NCBI GenBank assembly: GCA_019914995.1
Contig: CM034144.1
Span: forward strand, 1,312,001-1,376,000
Reading direction: 5' to 3'
Length of the DNA stretch: 64,000 nt
DNA from: Acanthochlamys bracteata
Taxonomy: Eukaryota; Streptophyta; Magnoliopsida; Pandanales; Velloziaceae
Under the pieces are notes generated by a model that saw nothing but the letters and a program-made list of their open reading frames with translations, ran no database searches and was not told the DNA's origin. The first letter of the stretch is position 1; every line of letters starts with the position of its first letter. Shown here in pieces: positions 46,701-58,930 of this stretch. The translations under genes and the position numbers were made by a program.

Positions 46701-49700
46701 GGTGTTGAAATTAACTGTCAGTGCTTTCTGGGCTACTGTTCTTCCCCTTCTCTATATGCATTCATTGTCAAATTTGAACTTGCCACTGCAAAATGTGACA
46801 AAGTGGCTTCAACAAATAAAAGGAGTGCCGCCTTTGTATATAGTGACTGTTGTGATATACTTGTTGCCAAATATATTAGCAGGAGCCTTGTTCATATTTC
46901 CAATGCTTCGCCGATGGATTGAGAATTCAGACTGGTACATCGTCAGACTTCTTTTATGGTGGTCCCAGGTAATATAATTAGTCCTCTGGAGAGCATGATT
47001 GCATTATAAGCTAATAGTAACAAAGAAGGACGCCTGTTTATATATAGAGAAGAGAAAAGCTATAAGTTTTGACTATGTGACTGTCATCCTCAAAGGTCCT
47101 TCCCTTAGTGAGGAATGCACATCTTGGGTCATTACGGTTGAGATTTGTTTGACTTAGAGTTAGAATTCTGTTTAAGATTTGGAAGTAGAAGCACATTTTA
47201 CTGTTAAATTAACAACAATAAAAAATAAATTTAAGAAGCACATAGAGCTTGGCCCAATAAGAGGTGCATTTACTACAAGTTTGTAACCACAATTCCAAGT
47301 AATAATAAACATCAATATCGCAAAACTGTGTGGTTAAGTTTTTAAGCAAGCTCCCGTCAAATGCACTGCCCATGATACATGTTTGTTACACTTATTTCAC
47401 ATTTAGTTAATTGATGTTGTATTCCTATAAGGTTATCATAGCTAAAAGGATATACAATCAGATGAGCTTTCATATATTTCTAGACCTTGCTGGAACAACT
47501 TATGGATGCCTTGTTTTACCATCTGCAGCCAAGGATATATGTTGGACGTGGTATGCACGAGAGTCAGTTTGCTCTTCTCAAGTAAGTTCCCAACAAATTG
47601 AGTGTTTTTCTATTCCAGCTAGTGCTCTTTTTGGCTTCGCTAACAAGACTTCCCAAAATATTTCAACTTCCTAGATACACATTGTTCTGGGTCCTGCTGC
47701 TCAGTTCCAAGTTCGCTTTTAGTTATTTTATCCAGGTACCTTGATTCTTATGTGCGTTACTTTTGAAATTTGTGTACATCTTTCAAAAGGAACTTTAGGC
47801 TTAATAGCATCAATGGTAATTCTGCTAGTCTAATGAGCTTGACTATCTTTGCAGATAAAAACCTTGGTGAAGCCGACAAAAGATATTATGAATGTCCATA
47901 ATATTCAGTACTCATGGCATGAGTTTTTCCCCAACGGTAGCCATATCTTTCCCCATCAACTTTTTCCAGTTCTTTTCCCACACTATACAAATATGTATGC
48001 CTTTGATTTTTCTCATGCAGCTAAAAACAACATCGGTGCAGTTCTCTCACTCTGGCTCCCCGTAATCTTGGTTTGTGTGAACTTTTGTTATGATTTGTCT
48101 TTTTTTAAACTGTTCTTCCCAGTGAACTTTTTTCCTCCATGGCAAAGCTTCATATGTTAGTACCTTACCTCTGCAGGTCTATTTTATGGACACTCAGATA
48201 TGGTATTCAATTTTCTCTACTTTGTATGGTGGATTTTCTGGGGCATTTGGTAGACTTGGCGAGGTACGGATATATCTTGTATTCTGTTTATATGTCTACT
48301 TAATTAAAGTTGAGTTTACTGTGTCTGAAATCCATTACATCATGACTAATGAATACAAAAGATTTGCATAATCTGCAGGTTTTAGAGAAAGACTTAAAAT
48401 GTTGACTGACTGTTGGAATAGCTGATCTCACCTGTTTATATTTAACTGTAGATAAGGACACTGGGAATGCTAAGGTCGAGGTTCTACTCCTTACCTGGAG
48501 CCTTTAATACGTATTTAGTACCATCTGAGAAAGCTCGCCATAAAGGGTTTTCATTCTCAAAAGGGTTTGCTAAGGTTGCTTTTACACCTTGAAGATGTTA
48601 TTATTTATTCATTCCTCTTTCAAATGTGTTTGACGTTATGATTGTGTCATTCCAGGCTTCCCCAAGCAAGAGAGCTGAGGCGGCAAAATTTGCTCAGTTG
48701 TGGAATGAAATTATATGTAGTTTCCGTGAAGAGGATCTTATTAGTGACAGGCAGGGATACCGGAATACTTTTGGAATGTCTAAATCTTTTAACATTATAA
48801 TTTTCTTATTTTTTATATATGGGTTCTCTACAGGGAAATGGATTTAATGCTAGTTCCATACTCATCGGATCCAGGGCTGAAACTGATTCAATGGCCACCG
48901 TTTCTTCTAGCTAGCAAGGTATGATGATCTATCTTATAATCCCTCACCTAGTTGAATTCTTTCTTAAGTCCATGTTAACATGGATGCCACTTTCCTTTGA
49001 CTTGTACGTTTAGATTCCTATAGCGCTAGATATGGCTGTCCAATTTCGATCCAAGGACTCTGGTTCTGATTTATGGAAGCGGATTTGTGTTGATGAGTAT
49101 ATGAAATGCGCTGTTCTGGAGTGCTACGAGTCTTTCAAGCACGTTCTTAACTCATTGGTCACTGGGGAAACTGAAAAGAGGTTAGTTATGCATTTTATAT
49201 TCCTCTAACCATTTTCTTGCAGTCATTAGCATATGAATACTTCGATCACTGTATTCTATACGCAAATTTCTTTTAAGATAATATCTTTGTCTCACTCTTG
49301 GACATGATGATGAAATCTCTAGGTTTTAGTTTGCGCCCAAAGTGGCTAGCATTACTGGGATAGTGTTGAAGGACAATTCTGGACATATAGTTTAACTTCC
49401 ATGAAAACCCAACTTTGTGACTAATATGCAGGTAGCAATTGCTCAAGTTTAAGTGTTAGCTTTCTTATGTATCGGTAAAATTTAAGATTAATACGATACT
49501 ATTTCAATTATGACTCACATCTCTAACTAATTTATCTTGATTCTTCTGTCTCCACGTACTACAATGCCCTTGTCATCTGTATTTAATTTACAAAATGTAT
49601 TCCTGCTATGTTGTGCGAATTAAGTTTGACTCTCTAGTACTTCTACTATCATCATGTTTTTTTGTCTCTTGAATTTTCCCAGCATCTCTAACTCTTATCT

Positions 49701-52700
49701 TATTGCACAGGATTATTGGAATCATCATTAAAGAAGTTGAAGCTAACATTTCAAAAAATACATTACTGGCTAATTTCAGAATGAGTGCTCTGCCATCCTT
49801 ATGCAAAAAGTTTGTTGAACTTGTGGACATTTTGGTTAGTCATTAAACTGCTATATTCCATTTCTCCAGTTAGAATTTCAGTTGGGATTGCAGATTCCAT
49901 GTTCATCGGATCTCCTGTTTAACTGTTGCAGAAAGAAGGGGATGCATCCAAGTGTGACACTGTTGTACTTTTGCTCCAGGACATGTTAGAAGTTGTCACT
50001 CGTGATATGATGGTCAATGAAATTCGGTTGGTGAAGTTTATTGTAGTAGATTGTTCAGTTAGCATATTAGGCTTATATTGCAATCCCTTCTAAGAATCCA
50101 TATTATTTTTGTACAGAGAGCTGGTTGAACTTGGCCACGGTAGCAAAGAATCAGCACCAGGAAGACAGCTTTTTGCTGGAACAGGATCAAAGCCCTCTGT
50201 GTTGTTTCCACCTGAGATGACAGCACAATGGGAAGAGCAGGTCCGTAGTATCTCTAAGGAAGCAAAGTTATACTTCTAATCATATCATAGATAAGTAAAT
50301 TTGTGTTTTTGGTTGCAGATTAAACGCCTGTACCTTCTCATGACAGTAAAAGAGTCTGCAATGGACGTTCCAACAAATCTTGAGGCAAGGAGAAGGATAG
50401 CCTTTTTCACGAACTCTTTATTCATGGACATGCCGCGGGCTCCTCGGGTTAGGAAGATGCTATCGTTCAGGTTAATTCTTTGCGCTTTATGTGAAGTTGC
50501 AAGTTGAATATGAAGGAAATCAAAATGCAAATGTGCTAAGGAATACAGTAAAATCATGCTTTATGTGCTTGCTTTCCTTTTATAATCATTTCGTCTAAAG
50601 AAAGATTTTTCAGGAGAAAGTGGAACTATGTCAAGTTTGTGTGCTTGATATAATTGTTTATTCAGTAAGCTTTTTCTGGTTCATAAGTTTCTATTAGTTA
50701 TTTTCTAGGCCCACAATGTGTTAAACCTTTTAGCTATTCTGATCTGTGGTACCGTATGATTTCTTACATTTCTTGTACCCTAGTGTTCAGTTTAGTTTTT
50801 TAATATCCACATTATATGTAATGCATTTACATTGTTCCATATGATTGACATAAGCAAACCAAGATGCGAGCCTGCTCTACTGGAATGTAAATTATTCTTG
50901 ATTTTTATTCTTAAAGAATTACACATGAAATTCCTTTTACAAGATTTATCTCTTATATAAACATCATCATCATCATCCTATTGTTAATGTACTGGCTTCA
51001 TCACAGTTTATAATATTGAGTAACTTTTAATTCTATCCGCAGTGTTATGACCCCTTACTACAGCGAGGAAACTGTTTACTCAAAAACAGACCTTGAACTA
51101 GAAAATGAAGATGGTGTTTCAATAATATACTACCTGCAAAAGATATTTCCAGGTAATAATCTAGTCTATTTTCCTTCAGTATCAATGACAAGTATTTCCT
51201 AGTTTCTGGTGTTCTTGGATGTTAATATAACTATTTGTTTTGCATATCAGATGAATGGAACAACTTCATGGAGCGTATTAACTGCAAAAGAGAAAGTGAG
51301 GTTTGGGCTAACGAAGAAAATGTTTTACAACTTCGTCACTGGGCCTCCTTAAGAGGCCAGACACTATGCAGAACAGGTAGTGTAATGTCTTGTGCATTAA
51401 TGATTTTGGTTGCACTCCTATCTGGTTCTCAATAAATCTTATGTTACAGTTCGGGGGATGATGTACTATCATAGAGCTTTGAAACTTCAGGCTTTCCTTG
51501 ACATGGCATCTGAAGTTGGTACGCGTTAGATACTTCTGTTTGTTCCTCTGGAGTGATCGTTTGGAATTTTGTTGTGATCCTTTATAAAATGTGAACTTCC
51601 AGAAATCTTAGAAGGATATAAAGCAGTTACGGATCCAGTTGATGAAGACAAGAAGAGTCAGCGATCACTCTCTGCTCAACTTGAAGCTATTGCAGATATG
51701 AAATTCACATATGTAGCGACATGCCAAATTTATGGAAACCAAAAGCAGTCTGGTGATCGTCGTGCAACTGATATCTTAAACCTTATGGTCAAGTATGTAC
51801 AATACTTCTTTGGTAGTGCATGTTCTTTCTTTGAAGAATGTTGTTGCCACTTGATATGGCAACAACATGGCTGACAGGAACCTATTCACTTTAACTCACG
51901 TCCTTATTAAGTAGATACTGGAACTAGAGCATGCTGGAATATAAGACTCATATTGCCTGTTTAAGTCATCAATATTTTCCTTCTTTATAACATTATTTAG
52001 TTGTGGGATGTCTTTGCAATTCTCAATTTGGAGAGACTCTCTGACAAATTGACACACATGTCAAATGTACAGCTATCCTTCTCTGCGAGTAGCATATATT
52101 GATGAAGTTGAAGAAAGAGAGGGTGGCAAGGTGCAGAAGGTTTATTACTCAGTTCTGGTTAAAGCTGTTGAAAATCGTGACCAGGTGACATCTCATAATA
52201 TGAACTCTGATAAAATGTGTTGGCATTTGGCAAAAAAATGCTGATGCAATATTGCTGTTGATATTTACTCGAGGACAGGAAATATACCGTATCAAGTTGC
52301 CAGGTTCAGCAAAATTAGGTGAAGGAAAGCCAGAGAATCAAAATCATGCAATAATCTTTACCCGTGGTGAAGCTCTTCAAACTATTGATATGAACCAGGT
52401 AAAGAGACAACCTTTTAAAACTTGATAAGCTTCTTGGCTAAGTTTTTCTCTCTTATGGAAGATTACTCTTGTAGGATAACTACCTGGAGGAAGCTTTTAA
52501 GATGCGTAATCTTTTGGAAGAATTTAATGAAGATCATGGAGTCCGCCGACCAACAATTCTGGGTGTACGTGAGCACATATTCACAGGAAGGTATGCATCA
52601 AGACCATGATATCTATCAATTTGAATTACTTCCACTTGTCATTTCATGCATCTCATCAACTAACAACCTATTATTTCAGTGTTTCTTCTCTGGCATGGTT

Positions 52701-55511
52701 CATGTCACTTCAGGAAACAAGTTTTGTGACGATAGGCCAGCGAGTCCTTGCAAGCCCATTGAAGTAAGTAATATTAGATTATATCCCTCTAGGCAGATAA
52801 TTCAGTTTAGCATGTTATATTTTAGTATATTGTGGATGCGGTTAATATTGGTTTGACATCATCTTGTTCCTAGCAAGTGGCAAAGGTGTGTAGATAATGC
52901 TGGAGATTAATCTTTAAGCTCCTACTTACTTGAAATAATGGTTGAGACATAATTGTGATGAATTTTTGGTTACAGTCACTATTATTCCTCCAACCAGCAT
53001 AAATGATATTTATATCCTCAGCTTCTTGACTATGATTGCTACAGAAGTATGTCGATTTCAATGTTCCTGTTTATAGGGATGTAATACTATTTCCTTTAAT
53101 ACATGCAGGGTTCGGTTTCACTATGGTCATCCAGATGTCTTTGATAGAATATTCCATATTACTAGAGGTGGCATTAGCAAGGCTTCTCGTGGAATCAATT
53201 TAAGTGAAGATATTTTTGCCGGTAAAGTTCTTATCTATATGATGCTCTTTACAATTTTAACACTCAGGAGCATTTTGCATATCTTTCTGGTGGTATTCTT
53301 GCAGGCTTCAATTCCACACTGAGACGTGGCAATGTCACACATCATGAATATATCCAAGTTGGGAAAGGAAGGGATGTTGGTCTCAACCAAATCTCTCTTT
53401 TTGAAGCTAAAGTGGCGTGTGGTAATGGAGAGCAAATTCTTAGCAGAGATCTCTACAGATTAGGCCACCGATTTGACTTCTTCCGTATGCTGTCGTGTTA
53501 CTTTACAACTGTTGGCTTCTACATTAGCTCAATGGTAAAGCTTGCTTCCCTTTATAGGTTTTAATAAAACTCCGATGTTGTGCATTTACTTCTCTCGCTA
53601 AACGAGCAGTTAAACTGAAAGATGCCTTAGTGAAAATAAGTTTCAGGAAAAATATATGATCTGATGTTAACAAATATATGATCATTCCCTTAAGACGCAA
53701 TTCTGCAACAGTAGTTATCCTTTTGTTTTATCTTCTGATTTGTTTTTGCTTTTGTGGCATGTGCAGATGGTTGTCATTATAGTATATGCATTCTTGTACG
53801 GGAAACTCTACTTGTCTTTAAGTGGTTTGGAGGAAGCCATTGTGAAACAGGCAAAAATGAGAGGAAATGGTCCTCTTCAAGCAGCTTTGGCATCTCAATC
53901 CATGGTTCAGTTAGGTTTACTCATGGCTTTGCCTATGATCATGGAGATAGGGCTAGAAAGAGGTTTCAGGACTGCTCTGAGCGACTTCATTATCATGCAA
54001 CTCCAGCTTTGTGCTGTATTCTTCACCTTCTCGCTTGGAACAAAATCTCACTACTTTGGACGAACAGTTCTGCATGGTGGCGCCAAATACCGAGCCACAG
54101 GCAGAGGATTTGTTGTTAGGCATGAAAAGTTTGCAGAGAACTACAGAATGTACTCGAGGAGCCATTTCGTGAAAGGGTTGGAACTGATGATGCTATTGAT
54201 AGTCTATCAGATATATGGAGCTGTAGCAACTGACACGAAAACCTACTTGTTACTATCATCATCAATGTGGTTCCTTGTTGTCACCTGGCTGTTTGCTCCA
54301 TTTATGTTCAACCCATCAGGCTTTGAGTGGCAGAAGATAGTGGATGACTGGGATGACTGGACGAAGTGGATTAGTAGCCGCGGTGGTATTGGTGTCCCTG
54401 CAAACAAAAGTTGGGAATCCTGGTGGAATGAGGAACAGGAGCATTTGCAGTACACAGGTTTCATAGGGCGCTTTTTGGAAATTCTTCTTTCTCTGCGTTT
54501 CTTCTTGTTCCAGTATGGCATCGTCTACCATCTCAATGTCACAAATGGCAACAGAAACATAATTGTAAGCCTCCATCACACATTTTCTTGAATATCTTTC
54601 TATTATTTTCATCGTATGCATTGAATGGCAGCATAATCTTGTAAACAAGCAGGATTAGCTAAGTCATAAACATAAGCTAACGCTATTACTGATGCCAACA
54701 TGGGTTACTCGAAAACACTTAAGCTTGCTCATTGACAATTGATATTATGATTATCTGTAATATTGATCAATATTGTCACTTTCTTATGGTTATTCTGATT
54801 TTCTTCTATCTTTAGGTTTATGGCTTGTCCTGGCTAGTGATTGTTGCAGTTATGCTGATTTTGAAGGTCAGTTCATCTTCTTCATGCTTGAATTTTGTTC
54901 TATATCTACTTGCTCAAATCTAGAATCTATTCCCTCTGTACAGGTGGTTTCCATGGGCAGAAAGAAATTCAGTGCTGATTTCCAGCTCCTTTTCCGCCTG
55001 CTAAAATTGTTCCTCTTCATTGGGTCCATTGGAACCCTGGGCATTCTCTTTTCACTGCTCAATCTAACAGTTGGTGATATTTTCGCAAGTCTTCTTGCCT
55101 TCATGCCAACAGGATGGGCATTGCTACAGGTATTTTTTAGCTCCTATTTGTAATTTAACATCCATAGACACAAAGAATTGGGTTTATGGCATAGTTATAT
55201 GAGTTTCTGCGAACTCGTAGAAGTGACAGCTGTTTCGGAGTTGCTGATTCAGTAACTTCTGTTGTTTTTCCTTCGAGCAGATAGCCCAGGCATGCAAGCC
55301 AGTGGTGAAGGCATTTGGCATGTGGGGCTCAGTCAAGGCTCTAGCCAGAGGTTATGAGTACATGATGGGTCTCATGATTTTTGCACCAGTCGCTATTCTG
55401 GCATGGTTCCCATTCGTTTCAGAGTTCCAAACAAGGCTGCTCTTCAACCAAGCATTCAGCAGAGGCCTTCAGATTTCCCGAATCTTGGCTGGTGGGAAGA
55501 AGCGCAACTAA
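40743..55511 (+). CDS. CALS5: Callose synthase 5 (glucan synthase-like 2 orthologue)
   Basis: I trace 42 coding exons from 40743-40938 to 55281-55511. Phases agree throughout and total 5,763 nt, or 1,920 residues, against about 1,923 for Arabidopsis CALS5. CALS5 makes the callose (beta-1,3-glucan) wall of microspores, needed for pollen exine. Its opening [15 protein letters not shown] and the [19 protein letters not shown] block match CALS5 better than other callose synthases. Domains: a Vta1-like N-terminus (about 45-200), the FKS1 region around [20 protein letters not shown] (about 320-440), a first membrane group (about 490-760), the cytosolic glucan synthase loop with [19 protein letters not shown] (about 1285-1305), and a second membrane group (about 1485-1900). 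It ends [11 protein letters not shown]. Exon 22 (48656-48750) is followed by GC instead of GT. UDP-glucose is the donor; the plasma membrane is the site. Confidence 0.96.
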
Positions 55512-56100
55512 TTGGACTTAAATGTTGGAGAAATCAAGAAGGTGAGAGAAGCATGACGGTGATGAAGGACAAAGTTTTGTTAGATCAACCAAATGATGTA
55601 TGTAAATAGTTCTTCAAAGTTCTATATAGTCCTATATAGAGAAAAGAATATATAACTGGATTGGGCAGCAAATCTTGTTACAAGCATGGCTGATAAGTTT
55701 GATATAGTAAAATATTAAAGATTATAATACATTCTCTCAACGTCTTTCTGTGCCTACTGGTATGTCAAGCAGTGTTAGCAGACCCGGACGAGCCCGTCCG
55801 GATCGATTAAAAAATTGTCGACCTGTGATCAAAATCGGTTTAGATTTGTAAATAAAATCGTATATGTAAATAACTCGTTTTGATCCGGATGGATTCCGGT
55901 TGACCCGCCGACCCGCCTGTCCTGATCAGCCATGGATTGCTAACAAAAACCCTAAATCCCTAATCCGGACCGCCATTGAAGCTACTTGGATTGCTAGAGC
56001 TCCGGCCAAGTCCCTGAAAGATAACCTTACTTGAAGAGTTCATACGTGGGATGTCCACTGAAGCCGACCTCGTAGTCGTCGCGCAGCAGTGGGAGATTTA
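55512..56100. other. CALS5 3' flank and short TIR element
   Basis: CALS5 3' untranslated region to about 55740, then the TIR element at 55773-55945. An AAACCCTAAATCCCTAA telomere-like phrase (about 55948-55964) follows. No gene seen. Confidence 0.5.
55773..55945. repeat. Short element with 8-bp inverted ends TGTTAGCA / TGCTAACA
   Basis: A 173-bp, unusually CG-rich segment (CCCGGACGAGCCCGTCCGG; TTGACCCGCCGACCCGCC) bounded by perfect 8-bp inverted repeats. It is unlike its AT-rich surroundings and could be a small non-autonomous DNA transposon. No target duplication was recognised. Confidence 0.4.
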
Positions 56101-56571
56101 TCAGCGATGCTTCAATAGAGGAAGTACACTTCGTGTTGTGGTGGAGGACAGCAGGAGATGTTTCAGAGATCTGGTAGCTCCAGATCCTGAGCTCGAGCTC
56201 GAGTTCTCAGTATCAGCAGCAGTAGTTGTATTCTTATCAGAGTCCGACTTCGCGTTTGAGCTCCGAAGCTTCCGGAGACGTAGAAGCTCACGCCACCGGC
56301 TCGAACACGTCGGAGCACGTGGAGACATAGTATACACATAAAGAACAGGTGCCTTTAACGCTCTCCGCCGTTTGAGTGATATCTTCGCTGGCATCTCCGT
56401 CGACAGGCGTGACCTCGGCATTTGCAACGGGACAAGCTTCCTGTTCGAAACAACTCGTCGACGGTCATTATTGTTGCCGGATCTCCCAATGTTAGCAGAA
56501 TAAAAAACAAGCTTTGAGTGTTTATTCGAATTACAAGCTTTCTGTATTCTTCTGCAGCTCTGGCACGCCAC
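56101..56571 (-). CDS. Hypothetical serine/arginine-rich protein
   Basis: Open frame of 156 codons, GC-richer than its surroundings. Seen: KLVPLQMPRSRL (about 46-57), SSRWRELLRLRKL (about 90-102), a Ser-rich run, then TRSLKHLLL (about 133-141) and a basic end. This layout, a PLQ-type motif, an S/T-S-R-W block and a Ser-rich tail, recalls plant-specific serine-rich proteins with an SS-RWR-LL motif, but I cannot assign a family. The start is uncertain: internal Met codons are possible and an upstream exon cannot be excluded. The opposite-strand frame at 56051-56341 is a shadow. It could be a small real gene or a truncated copy of one. Confidence 0.4.
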   Translation of the reverse strand: MACQSCRRIQKACNSNKHSKLVFYSANIGRSGNNNDRRRVVSNRKLVPLQMPRSRLSTEMPAKISLKRRRALKAPVLYVYTMSPRAPTCSSRWRELLRLRKLRSSNAKSDSDKNTTTAADTENSSSSSGSGATRSLKHLLLSSTTTRSVLPLLKHR

Positions 56572-56689
56572 TGATTAGAATTTAGAAAAAATTTCTTACA
56601 AATGAGAAGAAAAAGAAACAGGAAAACGGCCTTTAGGGTTGCCGGATTTTTTTGCTTGGGAAGTGGGAAGGGAGAGGAACAGGCGGGCA

Positions 56690-57340
56690 TTTATTAAATG
56701 ATTTGTCTCTCTCACTGACAATCTCTTTATTCACCACGCTCTTCTATGCATCCGTAGAAGAATTCCTTCGTTCATCTGTGTACATATTTATTTCATCTAC
56801 AAACCAAACAGAATCAATCTGCAGTCTAATCTTCTGGCCGGTCGGATCGCAGCCCATCAATCCGGAAAGACTTCCGAGTCTGTGAACGGGTCGATTCTGC
56901 CAGCACTGATGTCAAGTCTGTCGCATGAATATATACATACAATCTGCTATAGTTAATAAAATCAAGAGAGACCGATATCAGCTAAAAGGGAAGTTCTCAT
57001 GTAGAATAATCTTCCATATGAGTAGCTGCTGTTTATTATACGATCAGGATGGTTGACACCAGATGCTTCTTTGGAATTCAATAGGGTCAAACTGATTTTG
57101 CCGTTGTCTATGAAAAAGAATAACGGGTTTTAGCATCCTAATGTGCTACTTTGTGCGTGGATGTTTAAACACAACAAAAACAATTGCCCTTCCGAGCACT
57201 TGAACTCAGCATGGGTTGGACGTGCCGTGCCTCCTTGATTATGTCGAATCGAAGTTTGTGTCTTCATGAAATCGTTAAATCTCACAACCTGAAAGCTGAT
57301 CTTAGCAGAAGTTTAACAAGTCATTACGACCAGTAAGAGG
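56690..57340. other. Spacer between the serine-rich ORF and the F-box-like relic
   Basis: No coding pattern or repeat recognised. Confidence 0.4.
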
Positions 57341-57965
57341 TGATTATATTTTGTTAACAACAAAATGCACTGATTCTGGTTGATTCTCTTCTATGGACTT
57401 CAACATCTTCGTCTTCTTGAACACAGTACAGTTCCTTTCTACGGGACGGAACAATCCTAGAGCCTCATCAGAAGCTACGAAACAAAAGTTTCCGCAATGC
57501 CACACGGGGCTTGAGTTGCATAAGATATGTCCATTATCGTAACACTCTTTCAACCAAACACCATCTTGCAGCAAGCAAATTTATATAGACACCACTGCCT
57601 CTCCATCCCAATGCAAAAGATAAATGATATTGCGAACATCAGAAGACTTAGGTGCATGTGAAAAAGCCATTGCCTGGAATCCACCATCCTCAATATGTCC
57701 CGCAATGATAGATCAGATGTTCCGCATGATAGAAACAACCACCCGTCTTCGGCTTACCACAACTTGACATCAAAAAGCTCCCAACTGTTGGCAGTAGTAT
57801 CAGAAAATCCCCGCCTTTGGCTCTACCTAAAGGTATTGGATGAGCAATGGGGAATAACCAATTTGGATTCCAGTCCTTGCATACGATGCCAATCCCGTGA
57901 TAGAGCCTATAAAGGTAGTATTTCAACAAACTGCTGAAGAAAATTCGGTTGGCAAATTTGCCCAA
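57340..57965 (-). pseudogene. F-box/kelch-type (At1g57790-like) gene relic
   Basis: On the minus strand, successive frames read like the C-terminal half of plant F-box/kelch or DUF295-type proteins. The order is HGIGIVCKDWNPNWLFPI, then DGGFQAMAFSHAPKSSD and IIYLLHWDGEAVVS, then SSPVWHCGNFCFVASDEALG with LFRPVERNCTVFKK. The pattern of a fetched value, then a shape like PVWHxGxFxxV and LGLFxP, is typical of these proteins. The pieces lie in two frames, with a frameshift near 57690 and a stop near 57583. No F-box, start codon or tail is found, so it is a decayed fragment. Family assignment is by texture and moderately sure. Confidence 0.45.
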
Positions 57966-58930
57966 TCCCTCAACGATTCATGTTCTTCTGCAACCAATGG
58001 ACCATTAACCAGAATCAAATTTAATCATGGACGAGTGGAAATCATGTCTATACTTATAAAGCTTAAAAGTAATCTGTTGGGACTATCAGATTCATACTGG
58101 AACCAGAAGTTTGGTGAGTTTTTGTTTCTGGAGAGGCAATTTAAACAAGTTAGTGTGAACAAGTTATTCCAGATATAAACAACTTGAGAGAATACTCGAA
58201 GGTTTGAGTTATATAGGAATTCAGCAACAAAATTTTGAAGAAAAATACCAAAAATTATCTTGGTCACAGATTAATCATACGGGTCGTCGGTCACTGAAAT
58301 CTTTTCGTTCCAACTTATTATCAGACAAAGCATAGCAAGAGCAATCAAGGATAAAAGGATGAAATACTGGTTAGCATATCAGAACATCTTTTCCTGCAGA
58401 TGAAAAACAAGGCATTTGACATGATTTCATTTATCACATGGACGTGCATTACCATGGACTATGTATTCTGTACCTGCAGTATGGGAATTGTTTCGCTTTC
58501 AAGTGCCCTGTTTTCATGTGCCACTTCCATTATGCAATCCCTTTTGGCTCATAGGTACTGCTGACATGTACTAATTCATCGAGAGTTTGAACTTTGACTT
58601 AAGAATATGAAACTATAATGTGAAACACACGATAGAACACAACGGTTAAAACAGAGGATTTGGATTCCAATGATTGCCCAACTATTTAGCTTCTTCAAAG
58701 AAAATCCATAATTTTATCTATGGATCGTTTTCGGTTTCCTTTTTCTATAGTATTTACAACCCTAATTTGCTAGGGTAATATCAATATACCCAGTTAGATA
58801 TGAAATACTCAAGACAAATGCATTCTGTGCAAGTCATAACTTCTCTTTCACAATGTTACATTTTATATCTTCTATCCGCTAACTTGCTATCTATGTACAA
58901 AACAAGATAGGGTGCTCGGGTTTTGCCTTC
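57966..58930. other. Spacer and VPS15 3' flank
   Basis: The part near 58000-58250 may hold more of the F-box-like relic but gives no clear match. About 58860-58930 is probably the VPS15 3' untranslated region. Nothing else seen. Confidence 0.4.

Noticed and set aside
54243-54648. Antisense frames in the CALS5 exon at 53767-54564
   Set aside because: Shadow frames of a long conserved exon.
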